DNA of 64,000 nt from Lachnospiraceae bacterium AM48-27BH. Its GTDB lineage: Bacteria; Bacillota; Clostridia; Lachnospirales; Lachnospiraceae. The stretch covers positions 79,818 through 143,817 of the forward strand of contig QUFC01000006.1 in NCBI GenBank assembly GCA_003478355.1, in the 5' to 3' direction. The translations under genes and the position numbers were made by a program. How positions within the stretch are numbered: the stretch's first letter is position 1; each line of letters opens with the position of its first letter. The notes below the pieces were generated by a model that saw only the letters and a program-made list of their open reading frames with translations, made no database searches and had not been told where the DNA came from. This document shows positions 38,307 to 47,460 of the stretch, piece after piece.

Positions 38307-38786
38307 TTATTCCGGATATACCAACCGTTCTTCACTGATATGATCCAGCACTTCATCCACATACTTCTTCGCCAGATATTTTGCCATGTTCAGGTTCATA
38401 TCCAGGTAGTTGCCGCAGTCCTTCGCGGCAGCGCCAGGAACTTCTCCTTCAAAATCCCGGATAAAGGTAAACATGCCTTTCACCAGCGGGATAATGTCCT
38501 TGGACTCGTAATCTCCAGCCAGAAGCAGATAGAATCCTGTCCGGCATCCCATCGGGCCAAAGTAAAGGACATGATCCTTCATGGTCGGATGGTTACGCAG
38601 ATAGGTAGCGCCTAAGTGCTCAATGGTATGTATTTCAGCTGTATTCATCACCGGCTCATAATTAGGCCGTGTCATGCGGATGTCGAAGGTGGTGATCACC
38701 GAATCTCCCGCATGGTCTTTTCTGGACACATAAAGACCGGGAAGAAGCTTTAAGTGATCAATGGTAAAGCTGGTAATTTTTTCCAT
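38307..38786 (-). CDS. luxS: S-ribosylhomocysteine lyase
   Basis: 159 residues. Zinc/iron ligands His53 and His57 in HTIEH with catalytic Glu56, catalytic Cys81 in GPMGCRTGF, and third metal ligand Cys124 in KDCGNY. It cleaves S-ribosylhomocysteine to homocysteine and DPD, the precursor of autoinducer-2, in the activated methyl cycle. It lies 6 bases after the transaldolase gene on the same strand and is followed by a strong terminator. The homocysteine product can feed the sulfhydrylase pathway encoded at 47.5 kb, though the two are not co-transcribed. Confidence 0.97.
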   Translation of the reverse strand: MEKITSFTIDHLKLLPGLYVSRKDHAGDSVITTFDIRMTRPNYEPVMNTAEIHTIEHLGATYLRNHPTMKDHVLYFGPMGCRTGFYLLLAGDYESKDIIPLVKGMFTFIRDFEGEVPGAAAKDCGNYLDMNLNMAKYLAKKYVDEVLDHISEERLVYPE

Positions 38787-38792
38787 ATATGA

Positions 38793-39445
38793 TTAGTCTC
38801 CAAATACTTTTCTATAATCTTCTTTAAATTTTTCAATACCGGCGTCGGTTAATGGATGTTTGGTCATCTGCATCAGAACCTTAAATGGAACGGTTGCGAT
38901 GTCAGCGCCTGCCTTTGCACAGTCTACGACATGGATCGGGTTACGGACGCTGGCTGCGATGATCTGGGTCTGGATGTCATGCATCTGATAGATCTCCATG
39001 ATGTCGTTGATCAGGTCGATACCTGGCATGGAGATATCATCCAGACGACCAAGGAATGGGGATACATAAGTCGCGCCGGCCCGTGCTGCAAGTAATGCCT
39101 GTCCGGCAGAAAATACCAGTGTTACGTTGGTTTTGATGCCCTCAGCAGTTAAGGTCTTTACTGCCTTTAAGCCCTCAGGAGTCATCGGGATCTTTACAAC
39201 CATGTTGGATGGATGGCTGCGATCTCCCGGCCTTCCTTTACCATGTCTTCAGCCTGGGTGGTAGTAGCCTTTACTTCACCGCTGATTGGTCCGTCAACGA
39301 TAGAAGAGATCTCTTTGATGACTTCTTTGAAATCCCGGCCTTCCTTTGCGATCAGAGATGGGTTGGTAGTGACACCACAGATAATGCCCATATCGTTCGC
39401 CTGTCTGATCTCATCTACATTTGCTGTATCAATAAAAAATCTCAT
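38793..39445 (-). CDS. fsa: Fructose-6-phosphate aldolase/transaldolase, small type (frameshifted)
   Basis: About 217 residues when read across one break, the standard TalC/Fsa length. N-terminal [25 protein letters not shown], then [16 protein letters not shown], where Lys85 is the Schiff-base lysine, and later [14 protein letters not shown]. The frame is broken at plus-strand TT 39205-39206: one more base (AAC ATG on the coding strand) restores IHPNMVVK. AAGGAGGG precedes the ATG and a good promoter lies at 39489-39517. It belongs to the pentose phosphate pathway by family. The break is probably a sequencing error in an essential-type gene. Confidence 0.92.
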
Positions 39446-39488
39446 GACAAAAAACCCTCCTTAAGAAAATGAATTTGTCGCTAGCCCT

Positions 39489-39517
39489 ATTCTAATATAA
39501 TTTCCGGTAAATCTCAA
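39489..39517 (-). promoter_or_regulatory. Promoter of the fsa-luxS operon
   Basis: Reverse strand: TTGAGA (39517-39512), 17-base spacer, TAGAAT (39494-39489). About 45 bases before the fsa start. Confidence 0.7.
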
Positions 39518-39547
39518 GCACCTGTTCCCTGGATAACGGAACAAAGT

Positions 39548-39770
39548 TATTGAGCGTTACTGTACATGGATAGGCATTTTCTGAACTGAAAATGCCGTAT
39601 GATACAGTGGTGGTAACAGATTTTGCCGATTTAGAATGCGAAGCATCGGCAAATCCGTTGCTGTTTGCGCAACGCGTGAACAGCAACTATTGAGCGTTAC
39701 TGTACATGGGTAGGCATTTTCTGAACTGAAAATGCCGTATGATACAGTGGTGGTAACAGATTTTGCCAAT
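39548..39770. repeat. Tandem 140-base intergenic repeat with hairpins
   Basis: An ~83-base unit starting TATTGAGCGTTACTGTACAT occurs at 39548-39630 and again at 39688-39770, differing at two or three bases; spacing is exactly 140. Each copy has the perfect hairpin GGCATTTTC/GAAAATGCC. Between copies lie two more perfect hairpins, TTTGCCGAT/ATCGGCAAA (39622-39653) and GTTGCTGTT/AACAGCAAC (39657-39687). A 22-base piece of the unit recurs at 43779-43800. Short open frames here are translations of the repeat, not genes. The rest of 39446-39903 holds only the fsa promoter. Confidence 0.9.
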
Positions 39771-39903
39771 CAGATCACCCAAAGACTGATGAAAAAAATC
39801 CCCCCCTTCTTGTAAAGTTGCAGCCAGATGATATAATCGAATAGAACTATTTTACCATACTTTGAAAAATGGGTCAAAAGAATCTGAGTGGGAGGAAGAG
39901 GCA

Positions 39904-40938
39904 ATGGATATGAATTATGTAGTTTCATTTTTGGAGAAAATCGTCAATATCCCAAGTCCGAGCGGATATACGAAGAAAGTCATGAAAGTGGTAGAGAAAG
40001 AGGCAAAGGGCTTCGGATATGAGGCAGAGTACAGCCGGAAAGGCGGACTGATCATCACGGTTCCCGGTAAAACAGAGCATTGCCTGGGAATTTCGGCCCA
40101 TGTGGATACCTTAGGAGCAATGGTGCGTTCGGTTACCTCCGAAGGAAAGTTAAAATTAATTTCTGTTGGCGGATTTACCATGGAAAGTATCGAGGGTATG
40201 TACTGTAAGGTGCACACCAGGACCGGAAAAACCTATACGGGAACGATTCTGACCACTTCCCCGTCCGTTCATGTGCAGGATGATGCCAGAACCCTGGAGC
40301 GCAAGGAGAAGCATATGGAGGTGCGTCTGGATGAGGTGGTCCATAACGCTAAGGACGTGGCAGAATTGGAGATTGGGACTGGTGATTTTATCAGCTTTGA
40401 TCCAATGTTTGTGTATACAGAAAGTGGCTTTATCAAATCCCGTCATCTGGATGACAAGGCATCTGTAGCGGTACTGATGGGTGTGTTAAAGGACATGGCA
40501 GAGCAGAAATTTGTACCGGAAATGACAGTGAAGCTGCTGATCAGCAATTTCGAGGAAGTGGGCTTTGGCGCAAGCTGGGTTCCGGAGGATGTGGAAGAGC
40601 TGCTGGCAGTGGACATGGGCTGTGTTGGTGACGACCTGGCAGGAAATGAATTTGAAGTCAGCATCTGCGCTAAGGACGGCGGTGTACCGTATGATTATGA
40701 CATGACGAATAAGCTGATCCAGATTGCGAAAGAGCGGAAGCTGGGGTATGTAGTAGATGTATTCCCACATTATGGATCGGATGTCGGGGCAGCGTTAAAG
40801 GGAGGCAATAACATCCGCGGCGCACTGATCGGACAGGGCGTGCATGCGTCCCATGGAACAGAGAGAACCCATGTGGAGGGATTAAAGCAGACGCTGCTTC
40901 TGGTTGAAGGTTATATTGGAATGGAGAAAGCCGAGTAA
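39904..40938 (+). CDS. M42 family metallopeptidase
   Basis: About 344 residues from ATG 39904, with GGGAGGAAGAGG upstream; an ATG at 39862 has no ribosome site. M42 motifs: ISAHVDTLGAMV near 68-79 (metal-binding His and Asp), SRHLDDKASVA near 180-190 (bridging Asp), NFEEVGFGAS near 215-224 (catalytic Glu pair), VDMG near 238, and HGTERTHVEG near the end (metal-binding His). These co-catalytic metal enzymes are aminopeptidases forming dodecamers in the cytoplasm. Lies downstream of the hairpin repeats, divergent from fsa. Confidence 0.92.
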   Translation: MDMNYVVSFLEKIVNIPSPSGYTKKVMKVVEKEAKGFGYEAEYSRKGGLIITVPGKTEHCLGISAHVDTLGAMVRSVTSEGKLKLISVGGFTMESIEGMYCKVHTRTGKTYTGTILTTSPSVHVQDDARTLERKEKHMEVRLDEVVHNAKDVAELEIGTGDFISFDPMFVYTESGFIKSRHLDDKASVAVLMGVLKDMAEQKFVPEMTVKLLISNFEEVGFGASWVPEDVEELLAVDMGCVGDDLAGNEFEVSICAKDGGVPYDYDMTNKLIQIAKERKLGYVVDVFPHYGSDVGAALKGGNNIRGALIGQGVHASHGTERTHVEGLKQTLLLVEGYIGMEKAE

Positions 40939-41037
40939 TAAGATGAAGATGTAAATTGGATTTTAGTCTGGACGAAAAATGCATGATTTTCTTTTAGCAG
41001 GCATAGATATAAAGGGAAAAAGCATGGAGCGTCTGGC

Positions 41038-43781
41038 ATGAAGGAATGGTATCGGTGTTCTGCGGATGAGGTGTTAAGAGAGCTTGGCACTTCATCTGCC
41101 GGTCTGAACCGGAAAGAGGTGATCCGGCGCAGGAGGCAGTTTGGAGAGAACCGGGTGACAGAAAGCCGGAAAGATCCGCCCTGGAAAATCTTTTTTAAAC
41201 AATATCAGGATCTTCTGGTGATGATCCTTCTGGCTGCTGCAGTGATCTCTTTTCTTACAGACAATGGAGAAAGTACCCTGGTGATCTTTCTGGTGGTGAC
41301 CATGAACGCAGCCCTGGGGACGGCGCAGCAGGTCAAGGCCAGAAAGTCTCTGGAGAGCCTGAAACGGCTGTCAGCGCCCCGTGCGGCAGTGATCCGGGAA
41401 GGACGCCGACAGCAGATCGAAGCCTGGGAGGCAGTGCCGGGGGATATCCTTTTGCTGGAGGCGGGAGATCTGGCTGCGGCAGATGCAAGAATCGTGGAAT
41501 GTGCTTCCCTGCAGGTCAATGAAAGTTCGCTGACGGGAGAATCAGGGGCTGTTTTTAAACGTCAGGAGCCTTGCGTCCGGGAAATGCCGTTGGCGGAGCG
41601 CAGCTGCATGATCTACAGTGGTTCTCTGGTAACGGGAGGCCGTGGGATGGCGGTTGTGACCGCGACAGGCATGGAGACAGAGATCGGCCATATTGCGGAC
41701 ATGATGAATGACGCAGGAGAGAAAAAAACACCTCTCCAGATCAGCCTGGATCAATTTGGAAGCCGCCTGGCAGCAGCAATTCTGGTTGTCTGTCTGGCGG
41801 TCTTTTTTTTAAGCATTTACCGTGGCATGGCTGTATTAGATGCCTGATGTTTGCCGTAGCGCTGGCGGTGGCGGCGATCCCCGAGGCTCTTGGCTCCATC
41901 GTTACCATCGTCCAGGCCATGGGTACCCAGAAAATGGCCCGGGAACATGCCATTATCAAGGATTTAAAGGCGGTGGAAAGTCTGGGCTGTGTGTCTGTGA
42001 TCTGTACGGACAAAACCGGGACATTGACCCAGAACCGGATGCATGTGGAAGAACTGGGACTGGTGGAAAATGGCAAGTTCCAATGGGTGAAAGAGGCACA
42101 TCTGACTGCCCACCGGGGACGGCGGCAGCGGGAAACAGCGAAACAGCTGCTGCGCGGGTGTATGCTGGCGGGAAATGTGGCGGTTCTGGACAGCAAGAAA
42201 CCACTGGATCAGAAGCCTGCGGTCTGCGGTGATGCGATGGAGGTGGCGTTGGCAGAGGCGTATGTTTCCCTTGGCTTTACAGAGGAAAAACAGAAGCAGG
42301 AAACCAGCCGGTTAAAAGAATTTCCGTTTGATTCTGTCGGAAAGTCCATGAGTGTGATATATCGGAAAAACCAGGAAATCTTCTTATATATGAAGGGGGC
42401 GCCGGAAGTGGTGCTGGGCAGATGTACAAAGTGGTGGTGCGGAGTGGAGCGGCGCACCGGCTCAGAAACGGCTCAGACAGAACTCACAGCAGTTTTAACA
42501 GAAACAGAACGAAAACAGATTCGGGAACTGGTTTCTGAAGCTGGTTTAAGGGGGCGGCGTGTGATCATGGCAGCTTACCGGCGGCTTCCCACCGGCTGGG
42601 AGCAGCTGGAACGGAAAAAGGTGGAAAAGGATCTGATTTTCCTTGGTATGGCAGCCATGACAGATCCTCTCCGCCCAGAAACAAAGGAAGCCGTAAAAGA
42701 GACCAGGGAGGCGGGGATTTTCCCGGTCATGATCACGGGAGACCACATCGAGACAGCCATGGCTATCGGAGAACAGGCGGGGATCCGTACACCTGGGGAT
42801 CTGGCTCTTTCCGGGGCTCAGCTGGACCAGATGGGAGAAGAAGAGCTGGACCAGAAATTAGAGCGGATCAGCGTCTATGCCAGAGTATCCCCGGAGCATA
42901 AGCTGCGGATCGTCAAAGCATGGCAGAGAAAAGGAAGGATCACTGCCATGACCGGAGATGGCGTCAATGATGCCCCGGCTTTGAAACAGGCGGATATCGG
43001 TATTGCCATGGGCAAAGGCGGAACGGAGGTTTCCAAGGAAGCCTCTGCCATGATCCTGGCGGATGATAATTTTGCCACCATCATAAAGGCGGTTGCCAAT
43101 GGCAGAAATGTTTACCGGAACATCTTAAATGCCATTCAGTTTTTGATGTCCGGCAATATGGCGGGTATCTTGTGTGTACTGTATACAACTCTAAGAAATC
43201 TGCCAACACCATTTGCACCGGTCCATCTGCTTTTTATGAATCTGGTGACCGATTCTCTTCCAGCCCTGGCGATTGGCATGGAACCGCCGGAGGAAGGGCT
43301 TTTGAAGAGACCGCCGAGAGATACGAAACGGGGGATTCTGACAGGAACTTTCCTAAAAGAGATCACGATCCAGGGATTTCTCATTGCAGTCTGTACCATG
43401 ACGGCGTATTTAGCCGGATTATATGGATGGCCGGAATGTATGGCGGGAAATGTGACTGGAAATGTGGCGGGAAATGTGACTGGTTCCAGTGCTGTAGCGG
43501 CGACCATGGCATTTTCTACCTTAACATTGGCCCGCTTATTCCATGGCTTTACCTGCCGCAGTCACCGGAGTCTTTTCAAAATCGGCATTTTCAGTAATTT
43601 GTACACGGTCATGGCATTTGAAGCGGGCATTGTCCTTCTGGCAGCAGTACTGTTTGTGCCGGGACTCCAGCGGGTATTTATGGCAGCAGATATGTCAGTG
43701 GAGCAGTTTTGCCTGGTAGTGGGCCTTTCCTTTACTCCGACGGCTCTGATCCAGATGGGAAAAATGCTGAAGCATTTATGA
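41038..43781 (+). CDS. Calcium-type P-type ATPase (frameshifted in this sequence)
   Basis: About 914 residues across one break. N-terminal cation-ATPase domain (WYRCSADEVLRELGTS), actuator motif SLTGES, IPEALGSIV in helix 4, phosphorylation motif DKTGTLTQNRM, KGAPEVVLGRC, and hinge TGDGVNDAPALKQADIGIAMG, all typical of PacL/SERCA-like pumps. The frame breaks at CC 41843-41844; one extra C joins VLDA to LMFAVALAVAAIPEA. The loop between late helices contains an 8-residue repeat (AGNVTGNV, then AGNVTGSS). It pumps Ca or a similar divalent ion out of the cell. The break is likely an artefact. Confidence 0.9.
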
Positions 43782-43800
43782 TACAGTGGTGGTAACAGCA
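43779..43800. repeat. Partial copy of the 39.5-kb intergenic repeat
   Basis: TATGATACAGTGGTGGTAAC plus AG, 22 bases identical to the end of both units at 39548-39770. It overlaps the stop codon of the P-type ATPase gene. Confidence 0.75.
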
Positions 43801-43841
43801 ACGTGGTCACCGAAACTCTCCGAGGCAGTTTTGATTTGCGA

Positions 43842-43870
43842 TTGCTATTCGGTAGGGTAAACAGTATAAT
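43842..43870 (+). promoter_or_regulatory. Promoter of the FAH-family/TetR operon
   Basis: TTGCTA (43842-43847), 17-base spacer, perfect TATAAT (43865-43870). The inverted repeat at 43880-43898 follows the expected start site. Confidence 0.8.
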
Positions 43871-43879
43871 AAAGTAAAT

Positions 43880-43898
43880 GAAGGTACTGAACAGTTAC
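43880..43898. repeat. Second copy of the GTAACTGTTCAGTACCTTC repeat (reverse orientation)
   Basis: Exact reverse complement of 24674-24692. With GTAAATG at 43874 it also forms an imperfect hairpin with CAGTTAC, in the predicted 5' leader of the next gene. Confidence 0.75.
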
Positions 43899-43986
43899 AT
43901 AACAGGAGTTAATTGTAAGCAGATGTATCCGCAGGATCAGGCTCGAATGTTCACAGGAGTGAAAAAACGCAAAGGAGGAGTATGAC

Positions 43987-44883
43987 ATGAAAATTGTTAC
44001 ATATGAAGTGGAAAATAAGACAAAGCTTGGCATTTTCAGCGCAGATGGACAATGGGTTTATCCGTTGGAATGCTTTGGCATAGAGTATCAGGAGATGCAG
44101 GAAGCCATCGCGGAGATGAGCGATTCCGAGATCCAGCTTTTAAACCACATGAGTAAAAAAGACCCTTATGAGACCCCGGGCGCAGCCCGGATCGAGGAAG
44201 TGAAGATCCTTGCTCCGATCTTAAGACCGAAGCAGGATGTGATCTGCCTGGGTATCAACTATATGGCCCATGCAGAGGAATCTGCCCGTTATAAGAAAGA
44301 GGCATTTGGCGGTGAACGTCCGTATGCTATTTATTTCTCCAAACGTGTCAATCAGGCGGTTGGTGACAAAGAGGGTATCCCGAGACATGCAAACCTGGTG
44401 GAGCGTCTGGATTATGAGTCTGAGCTGGCTGTGATCATCCGCAAGGACGCTTACTGTGTATCAGAGAAAGACGCAAAGAACTATATTTTCGGTTACACCG
44501 TGATCAATGATGTCAGTGCCAGAGATGTACAGACCCGTCATCAGCAGTGGTATTTCGGCAAAAGTCTGGATGGATTTCTGCCAATGGGACCATGTATTGT
44601 GTCTGCGGATGAGATCGCGTACCCGCCGAAGCTGCCGATCCGCTCTTATGTGAATGGTGAGCTGCGCCAGAACAGCAACACCGAGCTTCTGATCTTTGAC
44701 ATTGACCATGTGATCAGCGAGTTATCCCAGGGTATGACACTTCAGGCCGGAACGATCATCGCAATGGGAACTCCTGCAGGAGTCGGTATGGGATTTGAGC
44801 CTCCAAAATTCTTAAAAACCGGTGATGTGGTGACCTGTGAGATTGAAGGAATCGGACGGATCACCAATCCGATCGTGGAGTGA
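43987..44883 (+). CDS. Fumarylacetoacetate hydrolase family protein
   Basis: 298 residues. The C-terminal ~210 residues form the FAH fold: ICLGINYMAHAEE near 91-103, LDYESELAVIIRK near 140-152 with metal-binding acids, NDVSARDVQ near 175-183, KSLDGFLPMGPCIV near 196-209, and TPAGVGMGFEP near 260-270. Members hydrolyse, decarboxylate or tautomerise 2-oxo acids with a divalent metal. Substrate unknown. GGAGGAGTATGAC ribosome site. A TetR regulator follows at 5 bases, suggesting substrate-responsive control. Confidence 0.9.
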   Translation: MKIVTYEVENKTKLGIFSADGQWVYPLECFGIEYQEMQEAIAEMSDSEIQLLNHMSKKDPYETPGAARIEEVKILAPILRPKQDVICLGINYMAHAEESARYKKEAFGGERPYAIYFSKRVNQAVGDKEGIPRHANLVERLDYESELAVIIRKDAYCVSEKDAKNYIFGYTVINDVSARDVQTRHQQWYFGKSLDGFLPMGPCIVSADEIAYPPKLPIRSYVNGELRQNSNTELLIFDIDHVISELSQGMTLQAGTIIAMGTPAGVGMGFEPPKFLKTGDVVTCEIEGIGRITNPIVE

Positions 44884-44888
44884 TTGCT

Positions 44889-45476
44889 ATGGCAAAGAAG
44901 AATTCCAGAGCGACCAGGGCCAAGATCGTAAGCGCCGCTTGGAAGCTGTTTTACGAGCAGGGATATGAGGATACCACGGTGGAGGAGATCATCGAGGTAT
45001 CCCAGACCTCCAAGGGCTCTTTTTACCACTATTTTGATGGAAAGGATGCTCTGTTAAGTACTTTAAGCAGTCTTTTTGATGAGAAATATGAAGAACTGAT
45101 GGAGACCCTGGATCCGGAGATGAACGCCATGGATCAGCTGCTGTATTTAAACAGTGAGCTGTTTGGCATGATCGAGAACAGCATTTCCCTGGATCTGCTG
45201 GCAAGACTGCTGTCTACTCAGCTGACCACCAGTGGAGAGAAACATCTGCTGGATCACAACCGCATCTATTATAAGCTCCTCCGCCGGATTATCGCCAGGG
45301 GGCAGGAGAAGGGGGAACTGGACAGCAAAAGCAGCGTCAGCGAGATGGTGAAGCTATATGCCCTGGCAGAGCGTGCGCTGATGTATGACTGGTGTCTGTG
45401 CGGTGGCGAATATTCCCTGCGGAAATACAGCGCAGATATTATGTCCGGTTTTTTAAGCAGTTTTCTTCCGAAATAG
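44889..45476 (+). CDS. TetR family transcriptional regulator
   Basis: About 195 residues from ATG 44889, with GGAG at 44877-44880 (the last bases of the FAH gene) as ribosome site. N-terminal helix-turn-helix: TRAKIVSAAWKLFYEQGYEDTTVEEI and SKGSFYHYFDGKDALL, in the standard TetR pattern. The ligand-binding C-terminal domain is not assignable to a subfamily. Probably controls its own operon including the FAH-family gene. Confidence 0.9.
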   Translation: MAKKNSRATRAKIVSAAWKLFYEQGYEDTTVEEIIEVSQTSKGSFYHYFDGKDALLSTLSSLFDEKYEELMETLDPEMNAMDQLLYLNSELFGMIENSISLDLLARLLSTQLTTSGEKHLLDHNRIYYKLLRRIIARGQEKGELDSKSSVSEMVKLYALAERALMYDWCLCGGEYSLRKYSADIMSGFLSSFLPK

Positions 45477-45617
45477 AGTGCACATAATCTGCAGCTGAAT
45501 GACCGCGTCGGGAACACAGAAGGTGCTGTGAGAAGCCGGAGAAAAGCCAAGTTTCGTCAAAAAAAAACAAAAAGAATGTTTTACGTTTGAATAATATTTT
45601 TAAGAATCGTCTAGTCT

Positions 45618-45654
45618 AAAATCCTTGTATTTCATAATAATACAAGGATTTTTC
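45618..45654 (+). terminator. Terminator after the TetR gene
   Basis: AAATCCTTGTATT (45619-45631) pairs with AATACAAGGATTT (about 45639-45651) and a T-rich tail follows. It sits 142 bases after the stop; the bases in between hold nothing recognisable. Confidence 0.85.
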
Positions 45655-45694
45655 TTTAAAATCGTACAGGATTCAGTCTGCACACCGTTCTGTA

Positions 45695-45723
45695 TTGCGT
45701 TCTATAAAAAACAGTGCTATAAT
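45695..45723 (+). promoter_or_regulatory. Promoter of putP
   Basis: TTGCGT (45695-45700), 17-base spacer, TATAAT (45718-45723), 33 bases before the start codon. Confidence 0.8.
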
Positions 45724-45756
45724 CGCCCCATTCGAACGAAATAGGAGGGCATGAGT

Positions 45757-47295
45757 ATGGCATCTATAGGAATTCTGATCGCGATCATCGTCTATCTGGT
45801 GATGATGGTGTATGTGGGATTTTATTTTAGCAAAGGGGAAGGCAAGGAAGATTCAACGGACCATTTTTATCTTGGTGGAAGACAGCTGGGACCGTTCGTG
45901 ACGGCTATGAGTGCAGAGGCATCGGACATGAGCAGCTGGCTGCTGATGGGACTTCCTGGAGTGGCTTATCTGACCGGTATTTCTGACGCTGGCTGGACAG
46001 CCATCGGCCTGGCAGTGGGAACCTATTTAAACTGGCTGATCGTGGCGAAACGGATCCGCCGCTATTCCATCGCCTGTGATGCGATCACGATCCCGGATTT
46101 CTTTTCCAAACGGTATCATGATAAGAAGAATATCCTGATGTGCATTGCGGCGATCACGATCCTGATTTTCTTTATTCCGTATACGGCTTCTGGATTCAAA
46201 GCAGTAGGAACCTTATTTAACAGTTTATTTGGTGTAAATTATCATATGGCCATGCTGTTTGGCGCGGCGATCATTATTATTTACACAGTTATGGGCGGAT
46301 TCATGGCTGTATCTACCACGGATCTGATCCAGAGTGTTGTCATGAGCATTGCGCTGGTGATCATTGTATTTTTTGGAATCAGCAAAGCTGGCGGCTGGGA
46401 TGCGGTTATGGATAACGCAAAGTCCCTGGCAGGTTATTTAAGCATGATACAGGCCCATAATATGGCAGACAACACCTCTTCTCCATACAGTCTGCTGACG
46501 ATCTTTTCCACTGTGGCATGGGGACTTGGATACTTTGGAATGCCTCATATTCTTCTGCGTTTTATGGCTATCGGAGAGGAGAAAAAGCTGGTGCTTTCCA
46601 GACGGATCGCGACTGTCTGGGTTGTGATCTCCATGTTCGTGGCAATCTTGATCGGCATCATCGGTTATGGCGCATCGGTAGCCGGAGTTCTTCCGATGTT
46701 TGAGACCAGCTCTGAGTCTGAGACTATCATCATCCGTCTGGCCGGGTTGTTAGCAGAGAAGAATTTCCTTCTGGCGCTGGTGGCAGGCGTAGTACTGGCA
46801 GGTATTCTGGCATGTACCATGTCAACCGCAGATTCCCAGTTATTAACAGCGGCGTCCAGTGTTTCCCAGAATTTATTGCAGGATTTCTTAAAGATTAAGA
46901 TGAGCCCGAAACAGTCGATGCTGGCAGCCCGTCTGACTGTTGTGGGGATTTCCCTGGTAGCTGTGGTTCTGGCATGGAATCCGGACAGCTCCGTATTTTA
47001 CATCGTGTCCTTCGCCTGGGCAGGCTTTGGAGCTGCCTTCGGACCTGTGGTATTATTTTCCTTATTCTGGAGACGCACTAATTTCCAGGGTGCTCTGGCA
47101 GGTATGATGACCGGCGGCGTGATGGTATTCGTATGGAAATACTTGGTGAAGCCAATGGGCGGCGTCTGGGGCATCTACGAGCTGCTTCCGGCGTTTATCC
47201 TGGGCTGTATCGCGATTGTTGTTGTGTCTTTGGCGACTGCGGCTCCGTCTGAGGAGATTTTGAAGGAATTTGATTCCGTTAAAGAAGAAAAGTAG
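45757..47295 (+). CDS. putP: Sodium/proline symporter
   Basis: About 512 residues, thirteen predicted helices, sodium:solute symporter family. PutP-type motifs: FYLGGRQLGPFVTAMSAEASDMSSW near 36-60 (in parts), the helix-2 region GLPGVAYLTGISDAGW, and LACTMSTADSQLL near 350-362, which supplies sodium ligands. Start 45757 is preferred over 45751 because AGGAGGG ends at 45749. It imports proline with Na+. Monocistronic by context. Confidence 0.92.
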   Translation: MASIGILIAIIVYLVMMVYVGFYFSKGEGKEDSTDHFYLGGRQLGPFVTAMSAEASDMSSWLLMGLPGVAYLTGISDAGWTAIGLAVGTYLNWLIVAKRIRRYSIACDAITIPDFFSKRYHDKKNILMCIAAITILIFFIPYTASGFKAVGTLFNSLFGVNYHMAMLFGAAIIIIYTVMGGFMAVSTTDLIQSVVMSIALVIIVFFGISKAGGWDAVMDNAKSLAGYLSMIQAHNMADNTSSPYSLLTIFSTVAWGLGYFGMPHILLRFMAIGEEKKLVLSRRIATVWVVISMFVAILIGIIGYGASVAGVLPMFETSSESETIIIRLAGLLAEKNFLLALVAGVVLAGILACTMSTADSQLLTAASSVSQNLLQDFLKIKMSPKQSMLAARLTVVGISLVAVVLAWNPDSSVFYIVSFAWAGFGAAFGPVVLFSLFWRRTNFQGALAGMMTGGVMVFVWKYLVKPMGGVWGIYELLPAFILGCIAIVVVSLATAAPSEEILKEFDSVKEEK

Positions 47296-47460
47296 AATTT
47301 TTTGAAAATTTCAAAAGATTGAAAAAGAGGTTTGATTGAAAAAAAAGGCGTATCGTGCTACCATAAATGGTATCGGTGCGTCTCTTTTGATTTACGCGAG
47401 TAAAGAGAAATGTCCGTTGGAAAATCGGATGAAAAATTATAAGATAACGGAGGAAATGAC

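Noticed and set aside
39492..39769. Two short reverse-strand frames encoding near-identical peptides
   Set aside because: They are translations of the tandem repeat unit, have no ribosome sites and no wider similarity I can recognise.
39548..39770. CRISPR array
   Set aside because: Only two units, 83-base repeats with internal hairpins, and no cas genes; does not fit repeat-spacer architecture.
47340..47400. Possible terminator or SAM-type leader before the sulfhydrylase gene
   Set aside because: Only TACCAT/ATGGTA pairs cleanly; the outer stem has many mismatches, and no S-box or T-box core motifs are seen.
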